From JBFHFS01 sp041583495 (GTDB lineage: Bacteria; Bacteroidota; Bacteroidia; Bacteroidales; Marinilabiliaceae): a stretch of 64,000 bases of DNA. The first letter of the stretch is position 1. Each line of letters opens with the position of its first letter. The notes under the pieces were generated by a model. That model ran no database searches, was not told the DNA's origin, and saw only the letters and a list, made by a program, of their open reading frames with translations. The position numbers and the translations under genes are program-made. The stretch covers positions 1 through 64,000 of the forward strand of contig JBFHFS010000025.1 of assembly GCA_041583495.1 (NCBI GenBank), given 5' to 3'. Of the stretch, positions 1 through 8,479 are shown in pieces.

Positions 1-14
1 AAAACGCTGCAACC

Positions 15-71
15 CAATACCAATGCCTCTTGTTATACTCTCTTCCCATTGGAAAAGCGGCTGCAAAGGTA
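15..71 (-). repeat. 57-bp direct repeat, copy 1 (leader plus -7 box)
   Basis: This segment recurs at 152-208 with the same length and only a few substitutions; the offset is 137 bp. Read leftward (minus strand) it starts with the -7 box TACCTTTG and continues into transcribed leader. Both copies keep the complementary blocks CCAATG (20-25) and CATTGG (47-52), which could form a stem in the leader RNA. The repeat therefore duplicates a promoter together with its initial transcribed region. Confidence 0.8.
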
Positions 72-93
72 AGGACTTTTTATTCTCCTGCAA
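64..93 (-). promoter_or_regulatory. Leftward promoter P1
   Basis: On the minus strand this reads TTG, 19 nt, TACCTTTG, an exact match to the Bacteroidota housekeeping promoter (-33 TTG, -7 TAnnTTTG). Transcription would run off the left edge, so the target is not visible. Tandem identical promoters with a structured leader suggest a strongly expressed unit such as an rRNA or tRNA operon (inference). Confidence 0.7.
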
Positions 94-151
94 CTTTATC
101 TTTTAGTTTTATTGAAAAACTTTTCAACCCTCCAGATATCGGTGCAATTCT

Positions 152-208
152 CAATACCAATGCTTCTTTTTATCCTCTCCTCCCATTGGAAAAGCGGCTG
201 CAAAGATA
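152..208 (-). repeat. 57-bp direct repeat, copy 2 (leader plus -7 box)
   Basis: Second copy of the repeat at 15-71. It contains the -7 box TATCTTTG read leftward and the same complementary blocks at 157-162 and 184-189. The 80 bp between the copies are not repeated. See the two promoter entries. Confidence 0.8.
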
Positions 209-230
209 GAGCTTTGATAACTGCATCCAA
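201..230 (-). promoter_or_regulatory. Leftward promoter P2
   Basis: On the minus strand this reads TTG, 19 nt, TATCTTTG, again an exact match with ideal spacing. It lies 137 bp upstream of P1 and drives the same leftward unit. Confidence 0.7.
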
Positions 231-431
231 ATGTTTCGGAAAGGTTTTTGGATTATATTTTTCAAACAACTGATTAGCAGTGTAAAAAAATTTTCCCGAA
301 TCAGGAAATTCTAAACCAGAGATTAATATTACGTAATTTTTAATCTCTTGTCAAGGGTTTTTTAATTAATAGGTGAATAATAATGGCGGTTGTTGTATCT
401 TCGCACCAAATACGAACTTTTTTAGCTCACA
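231..431. other. AT-rich intergenic region before the first gene
   Basis: No coding region or RNA gene is seen. A near-consensus -7 box for the plus strand, TATCTTCG, lies at 396-403, 29 bp before the first ATG. It has no TTG at the expected distance, so the promoter assignment is tentative. Confidence 0.4.
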
Positions 432-1169
432 ATGACGGAATTTAAGAACCTGGTAATCATCCCGACCTATAACGAAAAGGAGAATGTTGAAGCTATTATA
501 AAGGCTGTTTTTTCACAATCAGTGCCTTTTGAGGTTTTAATTATCGACGATGGTTCACCAGATGGCACGGCCCAGATTGTAAAAACACTTCAGCCCGACT
601 TTCCTCAAACGCTTCACCTGCTGGAGCGGCCAGGCAAACAGGGACTGGGTACTGCTTATATTGCAGGATTCAAATGGGCACTCAAGAATGGCTACGACTA
701 CATCTTTGAGATGGATGCTGACTTTTCACACAACCCTTCCGACCTGGAGCGGTTATACGAAGCCTGCACCCAGCAGGGAGCGGATTTGGCCATCGGATCG
801 AGGTACAAATCGGGTGTGAATGTAGTCAACTGGCCCATGGGAAGGGTTTTGATGTCTTACTTTGCCTCCATCTACGTGCGAACCATCACCGGGATGAAGG
901 TGATGGATACCACCGCCGGATTCAAATGCTTTCACCGCAAGGTTTTGGAAACAATAAATCTGGATAAAATAAAGCTTAAGGGCTATGGTTTTCAAATAGA
1001 GATGAAATTTTCGACCTGGAAATACGGTTTCAAGGTCGTTGAAGTACCCATCATTTTCACCGACAGGCGAAAGGGTTCCTCGAAAATGAGCGGCGGAATC
1101 TTCAATGAAGCCATGTGGGGGGTAATAAAGATGAAAGTCAGCAGTTTTTTTAAACACTATGAGGTATAG
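432..1169 (+). CDS. Polyprenol monophosphomannose synthase-like glycosyltransferase (GT2)
   Basis: The protein (245 aa) is a soluble family 2 glycosyltransferase of the dolichol/polyprenol-phosphate mannose synthase type. Such enzymes move a sugar from a nucleotide sugar to polyprenyl phosphate at the cytoplasmic membrane face. Visible are the N-terminal VIIPTYNE (8-15), IIDDGSPDGT (37-46), the DXD-like EMDADFSHNP (93-102) and the GSRY motif at 122-125. There are no C-terminal membrane segments, so it is the short form without a GtrA domain. It is followed after 30 bp by dihydroorotase and is probably cotranscribed with it. The exact sugar cannot be told from sequence. Confidence 0.9.
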   Translation: MTEFKNLVIIPTYNEKENVEAIIKAVFSQSVPFEVLIIDDGSPDGTAQIVKTLQPDFPQTLHLLERPGKQGLGTAYIAGFKWALKNGYDYIFEMDADFSHNPSDLERLYEACTQQGADLAIGSRYKSGVNVVNWPMGRVLMSYFASIYVRTITGMKVMDTTAGFKCFHRKVLETINLDKIKLKGYGFQIEMKFSTWKYGFKVVEVPIIFTDRRKGSSKMSGGIFNEAMWGVIKMKVSSFFKHYEV

Positions 1170-1199
1170 TACCGTTTAGTAACAAAAAACCCGGGCACC

Positions 1200-2561
1200 A
1201 TGCAAACACTTATAAAAAATGCCACTATCATTAACGAGGGACGTATTTACGAGGCGAGCCTTCTTGTTAATGACGATAAAATTGAAGAGATCTACCATGG
1301 CGACACGCCCCTTCCGGAGGCCAACATCACCATCGACGCTAAGGGAAGTTATCTTATTCCCGGGGTAATCGACGACCAGGTGCATTTCCGGCAACCGGGT
1401 CTCACGCATAAGGGCGACATCTATACCGAATCGAAGGCAGCCGTGGCCGGGGGAGTCACCTCCTATATGGAGATGCCCAACACCCAACCTCAAACCATCA
1501 CCATACAGGCTCTGAAAGAGAAGTTTGAACTGGCAGCACAACACTCACTGGCCAACTACTCCTTTTATATGGGAGCCACCAACGACAACCTCGGGGAGGT
1601 GCTAAAAGCCGATCCGGCTACGGTATGTGGGGTTAAGGTATTCATGGGCTCCTCGACAGGCAACATGCTGGTTAACAACAAGGAGACTCTCAAGAACATC
1701 TTCCGGGAAGTGCCCATGCTCATCGCTACCCACTGCGAAGATGAGGAGACCATTCGGAGAAACACCGAAAAATACAAGAATCAGTTTGGGGAAACACTCC
1801 CCTTCCGATATCATCCCTTTATTCGCAGCGAGGAAGCTTGTTACCGATCCTCTTCTCTGGCCGTTGAACTGGCCTCCAGGTATAATGCCCGGCTTCACAT
1901 CCTTCACCTCTCTACAGCGCGGGAGCTGACGCTGCTCAGCAACGAATGCCCTCTTAAGCAAAAAAAGATAACGGGCGAGGTTTGTGTCCATCACCTATGG
2001 TTTTCGGACAAGGACTATGAGAGGCTTGGGGCACGCATTAAATGGAACCCGGCAATTAAAACCCAACAAGACCGCGATGCTCTTCGGGAGGCGCTCAAGA
2101 ACGATACCCTCGACGTGCTGGCCACCGACCATGCCCCCCATACTCTGGAGGAAAAAAACAACCCCTATTTCACAGCCCCTTCGGGAGGTCCTCTTGTGCA
2201 ACACTCATTAATTGCACTCTTTGAGATGAACCAAAAAGACATCTTCTCAAAAAAGCTCATCATAGAAAAGATGTGTCATGCACCCGCCACCATGTTTGGG
2301 GTTAAAAAAAGAGGGTTCATCCGAAAAGGCTATTATGCCGATCTGGTTTTGGTAAAACCGGGAGTAAGAGATCTAGTCACCGATGAGAGCGTGCACTACA
2401 AATGTCAATGGAGTCCTTTCTCCGGCACCACCTTTTCGCACCGCGTCACCCATACCTGGGTAAACGGTCAACTGGTGTTCGAGAATGGAACGTTTCACGA
2501 ACATCAAAAAGGCAAAGCCCTCATCTTCGAAAAATCATCCTCTCATACGAACCAGCATTAA
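1200..2561 (+). CDS. pyrC: Dihydroorotase
   Basis: This amidohydrolase (453 aa) converts carbamoyl aspartate to dihydroorotate in pyrimidine synthesis. Metal-site residues can be placed: H62 and R64 in DDQVHFRQPG, the lysine expected to be carboxylated at K146 in GVKVFMGSS, H178 in ATHCED, H236 in HILHLST and catalytic D310 in ATDHAPH. The first histidine of the usual HxH pair is glutamine (Q60). I recall this from other Bacteroidota members, so it is probably a lineage trait rather than loss of function. Length fits the class I enzymes. The next gene starts 2 bp after its stop. Confidence 0.93.
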   Translation: MQTLIKNATIINEGRIYEASLLVNDDKIEEIYHGDTPLPEANITIDAKGSYLIPGVIDDQVHFRQPGLTHKGDIYTESKAAVAGGVTSYMEMPNTQPQTITIQALKEKFELAAQHSLANYSFYMGATNDNLGEVLKADPATVCGVKVFMGSSTGNMLVNNKETLKNIFREVPMLIATHCEDEETIRRNTEKYKNQFGETLPFRYHPFIRSEEACYRSSSLAVELASRYNARLHILHLSTARELTLLSNECPLKQKKITGEVCVHHLWFSDKDYERLGARIKWNPAIKTQQDRDALREALKNDTLDVLATDHAPHTLEEKNNPYFTAPSGGPLVQHSLIALFEMNQKDIFSKKLIIEKMCHAPATMFGVKKRGFIRKGYYADLVLVKPGVRDLVTDESVHYKCQWSPFSGTTFSHRVTHTWVNGQLVFENGTFHEHQKGKALIFEKSSSHTNQH

Positions 2562-2563
2562 CC

Positions 2564-3082
2564 ATGAAATTAAACACTGCATTCCGCCCCGGTTGGCATC
2601 TGTCGTGGGTTGTTTTTTCCCTGTTACTTTGGCAATGCGGTTTTCAGCCTAAAAAGCCGGTATCGACTGCCAGTGAGCCCCCGTCATCAGGGGCCCTGAT
2701 AGCCGATACCATCCTTTATCCGGTCACCATCATCAATCCCGACTCTACGGACACCTGGACCGACCAAAGATTGAAGCGACTCAACCGCACCTCTTTTACC
2801 AATCAACTATTTGAGGCGCTCTACAACCAAAGCGTAACCGCTTACGATTATTACAATCACCAACCCATTTCCACCCAGGCCATCAGGGAAATGGAAGATT
2901 CAGGAGAACTAAACCGGAACGAGATTGCCCAGCTGCAGTTTGAAGAATCCTGGTTTTTTAATGCCGGAGCAGGATGTCTCTCCAAAAAAGTTCATTCCAT
3001 CCTGCTGGCCATTCCGGTTTTTAACGACCAGGAAGAGATAAAGGGTTATAAAGCTGCTTTTGTCGTGAAACTGAACCCATAA
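2564..3082 (+). CDS. Small exported protein, probably a lipoprotein, of unknown function
   Basis: The ATG at 2564 lies 2 bp after the pyrC stop and gives 172 aa. An upstream in-frame start exists but would put about 54 residues inside pyrC. The N-terminus has a short basic region, a hydrophobic stretch and a cysteine in LLWQCG. Glutamine at -1 is not a classical lipobox, so lipidation is uncertain. The rest is soluble, with an acidic middle and an ending that looks like a beta-hairpin. The segment around LFEALYNQSVTAYD and the C-terminal KGYKAAF vaguely recall GldN/PorN proteins of type IX secretion, but I do not consider this established. Translation is probably coupled to pyrC. Confidence 0.65.
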   Translation: MKLNTAFRPGWHLSWVVFSLLLWQCGFQPKKPVSTASEPPSSGALIADTILYPVTIINPDSTDTWTDQRLKRLNRTSFTNQLFEALYNQSVTAYDYYNHQPISTQAIREMEDSGELNRNEIAQLQFEESWFFNAGAGCLSKKVHSILLAIPVFNDQEEIKGYKAAFVVKLNP

Positions 3083-3124
3083 TTAACTTGAATTTTTCAA
3101 ATAGCCCTATAAACGGGTCACATA

Positions 3125-4594
3125 ATGAAGGATATAATCAAGACCACCTACCAGGGATCCTTGTCCTTGCTGACCGATTTCTATGAGATAACCATGGCTT
3201 ATGGTTTTTGGAAAAATAATCTGGATCGACGAAATGCCACCTACAATCTATTTTTCAGGAAGAATCCCTTCAATGGTGGTTTTACTGTAGCCTGTGGATT
3301 GGAGTATGTGGTTTCGTTTCTTCAAAACTTTAACTTTTCGGATTCCGACTTGTCCTATCTTTCCGGCATTAATGGCAACGACGGGCGGCCCATGTTTGAG
3401 CCTGAATTCATCAAGTACCTGGGAAACTTGAAGTTCGAATGTGACGTAGAGGCCATTCCCGAAGGAACCATTGTTTTTCCCCACGAACCCCTAATCCGGG
3501 TTAAGGGGCCCATTATTCAGTGCCAGTTGATAGAATCGGCCCTTCTGAACTTCATCAATTATCAATCGTTGATCGCCACAAAGTCGGCGCGCATAGCCAT
3601 AGCGGCAAAGGGCGACCCGGTTATGGAGTTTGGACTCCGCAGGGCCCAGGGTATTGATGGAGCCCTATCGGCCAGCAGGGCCGCCTTTATTGGCGGATGC
3701 AATGGCACCTCCAATACGCTGGCGGGGAAGCTGTTTAACATCCCGGTTCTGGGAACTCATGCCCATAGCTGGGTACAGGCATTTGGCAATGAAGAAAAAG
3801 CATTTGAAGCCTTCGCCACCACCTTACCCAACAACACCGTTTTATTGGTCGATACCTACAACACCTCCCGTGGAATTGACCATGCCATTACCGTTTCCAA
3901 AAAGATGAAAACCCGGGGCATTAAGGTTATGGGCATTCGATTAGACTCGGGCGACCTGGCTTACCTGAGTCAACTGGCCAGAAAAAAGTTAGATGCAGCC
4001 GGAATGCAGGACCTAAAAGTCGTTGCCAGCAATGATCTGGACGAATATCTGGTGGCCAGCCTTAAGCAACAGGAGGCTGCCATTGACTCCTGGGGGATTG
4101 GGACCAAGCTGGTTACTGCCTATGATCAACCTGCATTGGGGGGCGTTTACAAATTATCGGCCATGGAGCAAGAAAACGGGGAATGGGAAGACCGCATTAA
4201 GCTTTCGGAGCAGTCGATAAAAGTAAACATCCCGGGCATTCAGCAGATCAGGCGCTTTTACAAAGATCATAAAATGGTGGGCGACATGATTTACGACGAA
4301 CGGGACCCCAGTTCCCATCCATCCCGGATGATCGATCCGGCTGACCCCACCCGGACCAAATCTCTGAATCCGGATCAACTGAAGAATGAGAATCTGCTGG
4401 TTCCCATCTTTCGAAAGGGAGAGAAGGTCTTTATTACCCAACCCATTATTGAGCTTCAACAACGAACATCTGAACAGCTTCAGTTGTTAGATAAAACCAT
4501 TAAACGATTTGAGAATCCACACCTCTATCCGGTGGGATTGGAAGAACAGCTCTATAAAAAAAGGCTGGATTTGATTCTAAAACACAAGCAATAA
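3125..4594 (+). CDS. pncB: Nicotinate phosphoribosyltransferase
   Basis: The enzyme (489 aa) makes nicotinate mononucleotide from nicotinate and PRPP (Preiss-Handler NAD salvage). Recognisable segments are the N-terminal LSLLTDFYEITMAYGFW (13-29), FGLRRAQG (169-176), the active-site THAHSW (211-216), LLVDTYNTSRG (240-250) and a C-terminal region with VASNDLDE. Length matches the longer bacterial form. Nicotinamidase lies 85 bp downstream on the same strand, so the two genes supply consecutive salvage steps and are likely one transcription unit. Confidence 0.95.
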   Translation: MKDIIKTTYQGSLSLLTDFYEITMAYGFWKNNLDRRNATYNLFFRKNPFNGGFTVACGLEYVVSFLQNFNFSDSDLSYLSGINGNDGRPMFEPEFIKYLGNLKFECDVEAIPEGTIVFPHEPLIRVKGPIIQCQLIESALLNFINYQSLIATKSARIAIAAKGDPVMEFGLRRAQGIDGALSASRAAFIGGCNGTSNTLAGKLFNIPVLGTHAHSWVQAFGNEEKAFEAFATTLPNNTVLLVDTYNTSRGIDHAITVSKKMKTRGIKVMGIRLDSGDLAYLSQLARKKLDAAGMQDLKVVASNDLDEYLVASLKQQEAAIDSWGIGTKLVTAYDQPALGGVYKLSAMEQENGEWEDRIKLSEQSIKVNIPGIQQIRRFYKDHKMVGDMIYDERDPSSHPSRMIDPADPTRTKSLNPDQLKNENLLVPIFRKGEKVFITQPIIELQQRTSEQLQLLDKTIKRFENPHLYPVGLEEQLYKKRLDLILKHKQ

Positions 4595-4679
4595 AGTCTG
4601 AAAAACAGCATTGTTGACCACGCCCGACCAATTTCAGTTTTGAAGAAGACAGATACTAACCATATCAATATTCCAGGGA

Positions 4680-5291
4680 ATGAAAACATTATTGATTGTA
4701 GACGTCCAAAACGATTTTTTACCGGGAGGTGCCTTGCCCGTTTCGGAAGGGGATGAAATCATACCCGTTATCAACACCCTTCAAAAGAAGTTTAACCATA
4801 TTATTGCTACCAGGGACTGGCATCCAGCCAACCATGTCAGCTTCGCCTCCAACCACGAATCGGGACAAGTTGGAAAGACCATCCTGATAAAAGGTCTCAC
4901 ACAGACCTTATGGCCCGACCATTGTGTTCAGGGAAGTCCCGGGGCCGAACTCTCCCCCATCCTGAATCAGCACCTGATTGACAAAACTTTCTTCAAAGGT
5001 GATGACCCTGAAATTGATTCGTACAGCGCCTTTTTCGACAATGGCCGCCTTAAACAAACAGGCCTTCATCAATACCTGAAGAACAAAGGCGTGACCGATA
5101 TATATGTCACCGGGCTGGCGGCAGATGTCTGTGTCTATTACACCGTGAAAGACGCCCTTTCGCTGGGATACAATACCTGGCTGGTAACCGATGCCACCCG
5201 GGGGGTTAATCTTATGCCTGCCGACACCGAAGCCGCCCTAAAAGATATGGCAAAAAGAGGGGCACAGCTCATTTCCTCCCAAAAGCTTTAG
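4680..5291 (+). CDS. pncA: Nicotinamidase
   Basis: This isochorismatase-fold hydrolase (203 aa) deamidates nicotinamide to nicotinate, the substrate of the preceding gene. The catalytic triad can be seen: D8 in LIVDVQNDF, a lysine in IDKTFFKGDDP and C151 in GLAADVCVYYTV. The metal site is RDWHPANH (D46, H48, H52). Length is normal. The gene is convergent with aspartate kinase, with 29 bp between the stops. The gap holds only a weak 5-bp hairpin, AGAGC/GCTCT. Confidence 0.95.
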   Translation: MKTLLIVDVQNDFLPGGALPVSEGDEIIPVINTLQKKFNHIIATRDWHPANHVSFASNHESGQVGKTILIKGLTQTLWPDHCVQGSPGAELSPILNQHLIDKTFFKGDDPEIDSYSAFFDNGRLKQTGLHQYLKNKGVTDIYVTGLAADVCVYYTVKDALSLGYNTWLVTDATRGVNLMPADTEAALKDMAKRGAQLISSQKL

Positions 5292-5320
5292 AGAGCCTGC
5301 AAAGCTCTTCACCTGGCCTG

Positions 5321-6580
5321 TTATTCTTCTACCCGCAGTACAAAACGGGCCGTATTTCTGCTTATCTGTGAATCGATGATTTCTCTGCCATCGGTCCGCT
5401 CACTAATGGCGGCTGAGTTATAATGACGGATGGTCAAGAGTTCAACCCCTGTATTATACTTCAATGAGAATCGCTCCTTCAACACCTCCATTAATTTATA
5501 GACTTCATCCCGGCTGTCGACGCAAGCAGAGAAATTAAGGGCTGAACTCTGCATCAGATTTATCTTTATTCTGAAGCGGCTAAAAAGGGCAAATATTTCA
5601 CTCAAATTATCCTCGGCAATAAATGAAAAATCGCGGGGAGAGAGTGTCATGAAAAGCTGATTCATTTTCATGATAAAGATAGGCACCAATTTTCGGGGGC
5701 CTTCCTGCCGGATAGAGGTCCCCGGAAGAGAGGCATCGCAAAACGATTTTACAAACAAAGGTATTTGCTTGTTCTGAAGCGGTTTTAAGGTCTTGGGATG
5801 AATCACTTTGGCCCCATAGTAAGAAAGCTCAAGGGCTTCCAGATAGGAGAGGGAATCGAGCTTTACGGTCTGTGAGAAATAGCGGGGATCGGCGTTGAGC
5901 ACCCCGGGAACATCTTTCCAAATCGAAACCTGGGTGGCATCAAGCGCATAACCAATAATGGCCGCCGTATAATCGGAACCTTCCCTTCCCAGAGTCGTCG
6001 TCAAATTACTTAAGGTGCCCCCTAAAAAACCCTGGGTTACATAGATGAGTGTATCCTCAAACGAAAACTGTTCACGCATCAGTCGGCCGGTCATTCCCCA
6101 ATCCACATTGGCATCGCGGTACAAATCATCTGTTTTTAAAGCCTTACGTACGTCCATCCACCTGTTTTTCACCCCCGCATGATTTAGGTAAGCGCTCACC
6201 ATCAAGGTGGACAAAAGTTCCCCGAAAGAGACGATTTGGTCGTATTCAAAATCGTAATGGAGCGAAGGGGGTTGCTGTAACCTGGCTTTAAGCTGGAGCA
6301 GACACGCCAAAATGGGCTGAGTGGACTCCACCTCATGGGCACCAAACAAATCAGCCATGATCTCCCGATGATAAACTTCAATTTTACCGAGCTGGAGTTC
6401 CATATTGGACTGATCTCCATGAAAGTAACTATGAATGAGTTCCTCCAGTGCATTGGTCATTTTCCCCATGGCCGAAACCACCAAAACCACCTGTCCTTCG
6501 AAGGAACTGACAATATTCACAAAATTACGGACCCCTTCAGCATCCTTAACCGAGGCCCCGCCAAATTTACATACTTGCAT
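5321..6580 (-). CDS. lysC: Aspartate kinase
   Basis: This monofunctional aspartokinase phosphorylates aspartate at the entry to lysine, threonine, methionine and diaminopimelate synthesis. I chose the ATG at 6580 because it gives the canonical start MQVCKFGGASV (419 aa). An upstream ATG at 6628 overlaps the HEAT-protein stop by 8 bp and would add 16 residues with no family match. Motifs include GREGSDYTAA and the kinase core WKDVPGVLNADPR. The SYYGAKVIHPKTL motif follows. The C-terminal part (about 315-419) looks like paired ACT regulatory domains, suggesting amino-acid feedback control. It is the last gene of a three-gene minus-strand run. Confidence 0.92.
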   Translation of the reverse strand: MQVCKFGGASVKDAEGVRNFVNIVSSFEGQVVLVVSAMGKMTNALEELIHSYFHGDQSNMELQLGKIEVYHREIMADLFGAHEVESTQPILACLLQLKARLQQPPSLHYDFEYDQIVSFGELLSTLMVSAYLNHAGVKNRWMDVRKALKTDDLYRDANVDWGMTGRLMREQFSFEDTLIYVTQGFLGGTLSNLTTTLGREGSDYTAAIIGYALDATQVSIWKDVPGVLNADPRYFSQTVKLDSLSYLEALELSYYGAKVIHPKTLKPLQNKQIPLFVKSFCDASLPGTSIRQEGPRKLVPIFIMKMNQLFMTLSPRDFSFIAEDNLSEIFALFSRFRIKINLMQSSALNFSACVDSRDEVYKLMEVLKERFSLKYNTGVELLTIRHYNSAAISERTDGREIIDSQISRNTARFVLRVEE

Positions 6581-6620
6581 AGTTCTTGATCTATTAATCA
6601 GAGAATAATAATGGATAACC

Positions 6621-7175
6621 CTATTCATTTGGGGCCTTTAGCAACAGCTCATCTAACAATTCTCCCGCCCAGTGAGGGACCATCTCTCCCGTTTTCTGAT
6701 AATGGTCCAGGGCATGAAGCAATTTTTTATGAACATGCCTTTCCCTGATGGTAAGCAACCTCACCAACACATGATGCGCCCCTTGTCGGATGTCAGGGTC
6801 GGCGGCGTGCTCAACCAACTTCCCGAGCAGCGGCACCATTGCGGCCCGCCCAATTTCAATCAACCCCTGAGCGGCGATCCAACGGATATCGTCCTCCTGG
6901 TCGCTCAAAAGTAAGAGAAGCATAGGTATTGCCTCTTCAGAGCCCATCACCTTCAATATCTGAGCCGCTTCCCATCTAAGTTGTTGGTGGCCGGACTTCA
7001 ACATTCTGGAAACCTGGGGCAACACCACCGGCCCCATTTCAATCAATTGCTTCCGCGCGTCCCGCCGGCGCTGGGTGCTTTCACCCACCAGGCCCCGCAT
7101 TATCACCACTATTTCATCGGCAAATTCCGCCGGATTAAGATCCCCGGGTAACCCATTGACCAGCTTCATCGGCAT
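6621..7175 (-). CDS. HEAT-repeat protein
   Basis: The protein (184 aa) is made of PBS-lyase-type HEAT repeats: pairs of helices with motifs such as LRWEAAQILKVMG and IRWIAAQGLIEIG at roughly 30-residue spacing. No signal peptide or membrane segment is present, so it is a cytoplasmic scaffold with no visible catalytic site. It sits between the radical SAM gene (11 bp upstream) and aspartate kinase, all on the minus strand. Its stop overlaps a possible upstream start of lysC, which suggests translational coupling. The specific role is unknown. Confidence 0.8.
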   Translation of the reverse strand: MPMKLVNGLPGDLNPAEFADEIVVIMRGLVGESTQRRRDARKQLIEMGPVVLPQVSRMLKSGHQQLRWEAAQILKVMGSEEAIPMLLLLLSDQEDDIRWIAAQGLIEIGRAAMVPLLGKLVEHAADPDIRQGAHHVLVRLLTIRERHVHKKLLHALDHYQKTGEMVPHWAGELLDELLLKAPNE

Positions 7176-7186
7176 GATTATTAAGG

Positions 7187-8131
7187 TTATTCATTACTCC
7201 CTTTGAGCTGATAAAACACCCCTCTTGCCTGCCTGACCGCCTCTATTTGGTCGCTGGCTTCGAGCACATCCAGATACTTGTTAATCTCATTCACATGAAG
7301 TCCCAGGATATCTTTCAGGTCGTCCAGCGTACAGGGACGGCGCGAGATGGTTTCCAGGATCGCACTTTCCATATCGTTTCTAAAAGCTTTATTTGTTTTG
7401 CGCTTAACCGCCGCCGCAATAATCTCGACGTGTTTAAGCCCCCATTGTTTAACAATACGTTCCAGGCTCTCAAGGGTGGCGGCCCGGAGTCCATCGACGG
7501 TTCCCGGCCGATCCAGAGTATTGAGTTGAACAGAATCGGGCTGGATCCGGTCGATAACCGATTTGAGTTTCAGCAACTCCTCCTCATCATCATTGAAGGA
7601 AGGCAGGATAAATATCTCGAGCCAGATTTTACCGGTAAACTCTTTCCTAAAAGCCACTAACCCCTCTATACAGCTGTTGATGGTGAGATCCCCGGCGGGT
7701 CGGTTAATTTTTTTAAAAGCCTCATCGCTTGCGGCATCCAGCGAGGGGAGAACCACATCGGCATTTTTTAATTCCTTTCGCACCTGCTCATCATAAAGCA
7801 AGGTTCCATTGGTGAGAACCGCTACCGGAATGCCAGGTTTTTGCTGCTTAATAAAATCGAGGACATCCCCCAGCCGTGAATTTAAAGTAGGCTCTCCCGA
7901 ACCCGAGAAGGTAATATAATCGGGATCCGGGTTATTCTTAAAATAATGCTCCAACTCCCCCACCACCTTATCGTAGGGGATATACTCCATTCTTTGGGTG
8001 GTTAATTTAGTCGTTTTACCCACCTCACAATACACACAGTCGAGGGAGCAGACTTTTTTGGGAACCAGATCAACACCCAAAGACATGCCCAATCGTCGGG
8101 AGGGCACAGGACCAAACAGATACTTATACAT
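7187..8131 (-). CDS. Radical SAM protein (COG0731 type)
   Basis: The protein (314 aa) carries the radical SAM cluster motif CSLDCVYC (Cx3Cx2C) after the family signature FGPVPSRRLGMSLGVDL. The SAM-binding glycine motif is FSGSGEPTLN. COG0731 is related to wyosine-base synthases, but bacterial members are mostly uncharacterised, so no substrate can be given. A C-terminal segment of about 80 residues resembles a small winged helix (SRRPCTLDDLKDILGLHVNEI is near its start). It is the first gene of the run with the HEAT protein and aspartate kinase. Confidence 0.88.
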   Translation of the reverse strand: MYKYLFGPVPSRRLGMSLGVDLVPKKVCSLDCVYCEVGKTTKLTTQRMEYIPYDKVVGELEHYFKNNPDPDYITFSGSGEPTLNSRLGDVLDFIKQQKPGIPVAVLTNGTLLYDEQVRKELKNADVVLPSLDAASDEAFKKINRPAGDLTINSCIEGLVAFRKEFTGKIWLEIFILPSFNDDEEELLKLKSVIDRIQPDSVQLNTLDRPGTVDGLRAATLESLERIVKQWGLKHVEIIAAAVKRKTNKAFRNDMESAILETISRRPCTLDDLKDILGLHVNEINKYLDVLEASDQIEAVRQARGVFYQLKGSNE

Positions 8132-8479
8132 TTTTTAATCCCATTAAATATTGGCTTCAACAGGAGGTCTATCACTCATTAAGCCCGGACCTTCCAGCCA
8201 AACAGTTACAAAACAAACAAAAGCTCTCCCCCTGTCACCAGAGGAAAACCCTTTAGGACCTATCCTTGTCAGGATAAGTAACGGCGGTTAGGGGAAATGA
8301 CCTAAAATACCCGAATTTACACTTTATTATGTCACATCCACGCAAAAATAAGGAATTGTGTTTTTAAAAAACCTGTTACTTTTGCAGAAAAGAGTTTGGA
8401 TTATCTCCAGCCATACAAAGGAAACAAAAACAATTGAGTTTCCTGTTTTACCTGCCAGACCTTTAAAAACAAAACGCTT
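8132..8479. other. Divergent intergenic region before mfd
   Basis: No gene is seen. It contains a perfect 6-bp inverted repeat, TATCCT at 8261-8266 and AGGATA at 8271-8276 with a TGTC loop, and the mfd promoter listed separately. No clear promoter is visible for the leftward radical SAM gene. Confidence 0.5.
8356..8384 (+). promoter_or_regulatory. Predicted mfd promoter
   Basis: TTG at 8356-8358, 18 nt, then TACTTTTG at 8377-8384, a good match to the Bacteroidota consensus. The leader to the mfd start would be about 90 nt. Confidence 0.6.

Noticed and set aside
1176..1544. Minus-strand frame inside pyrC
   Set aside because: Fully antisense to a well-supported gene; no recognisable product.
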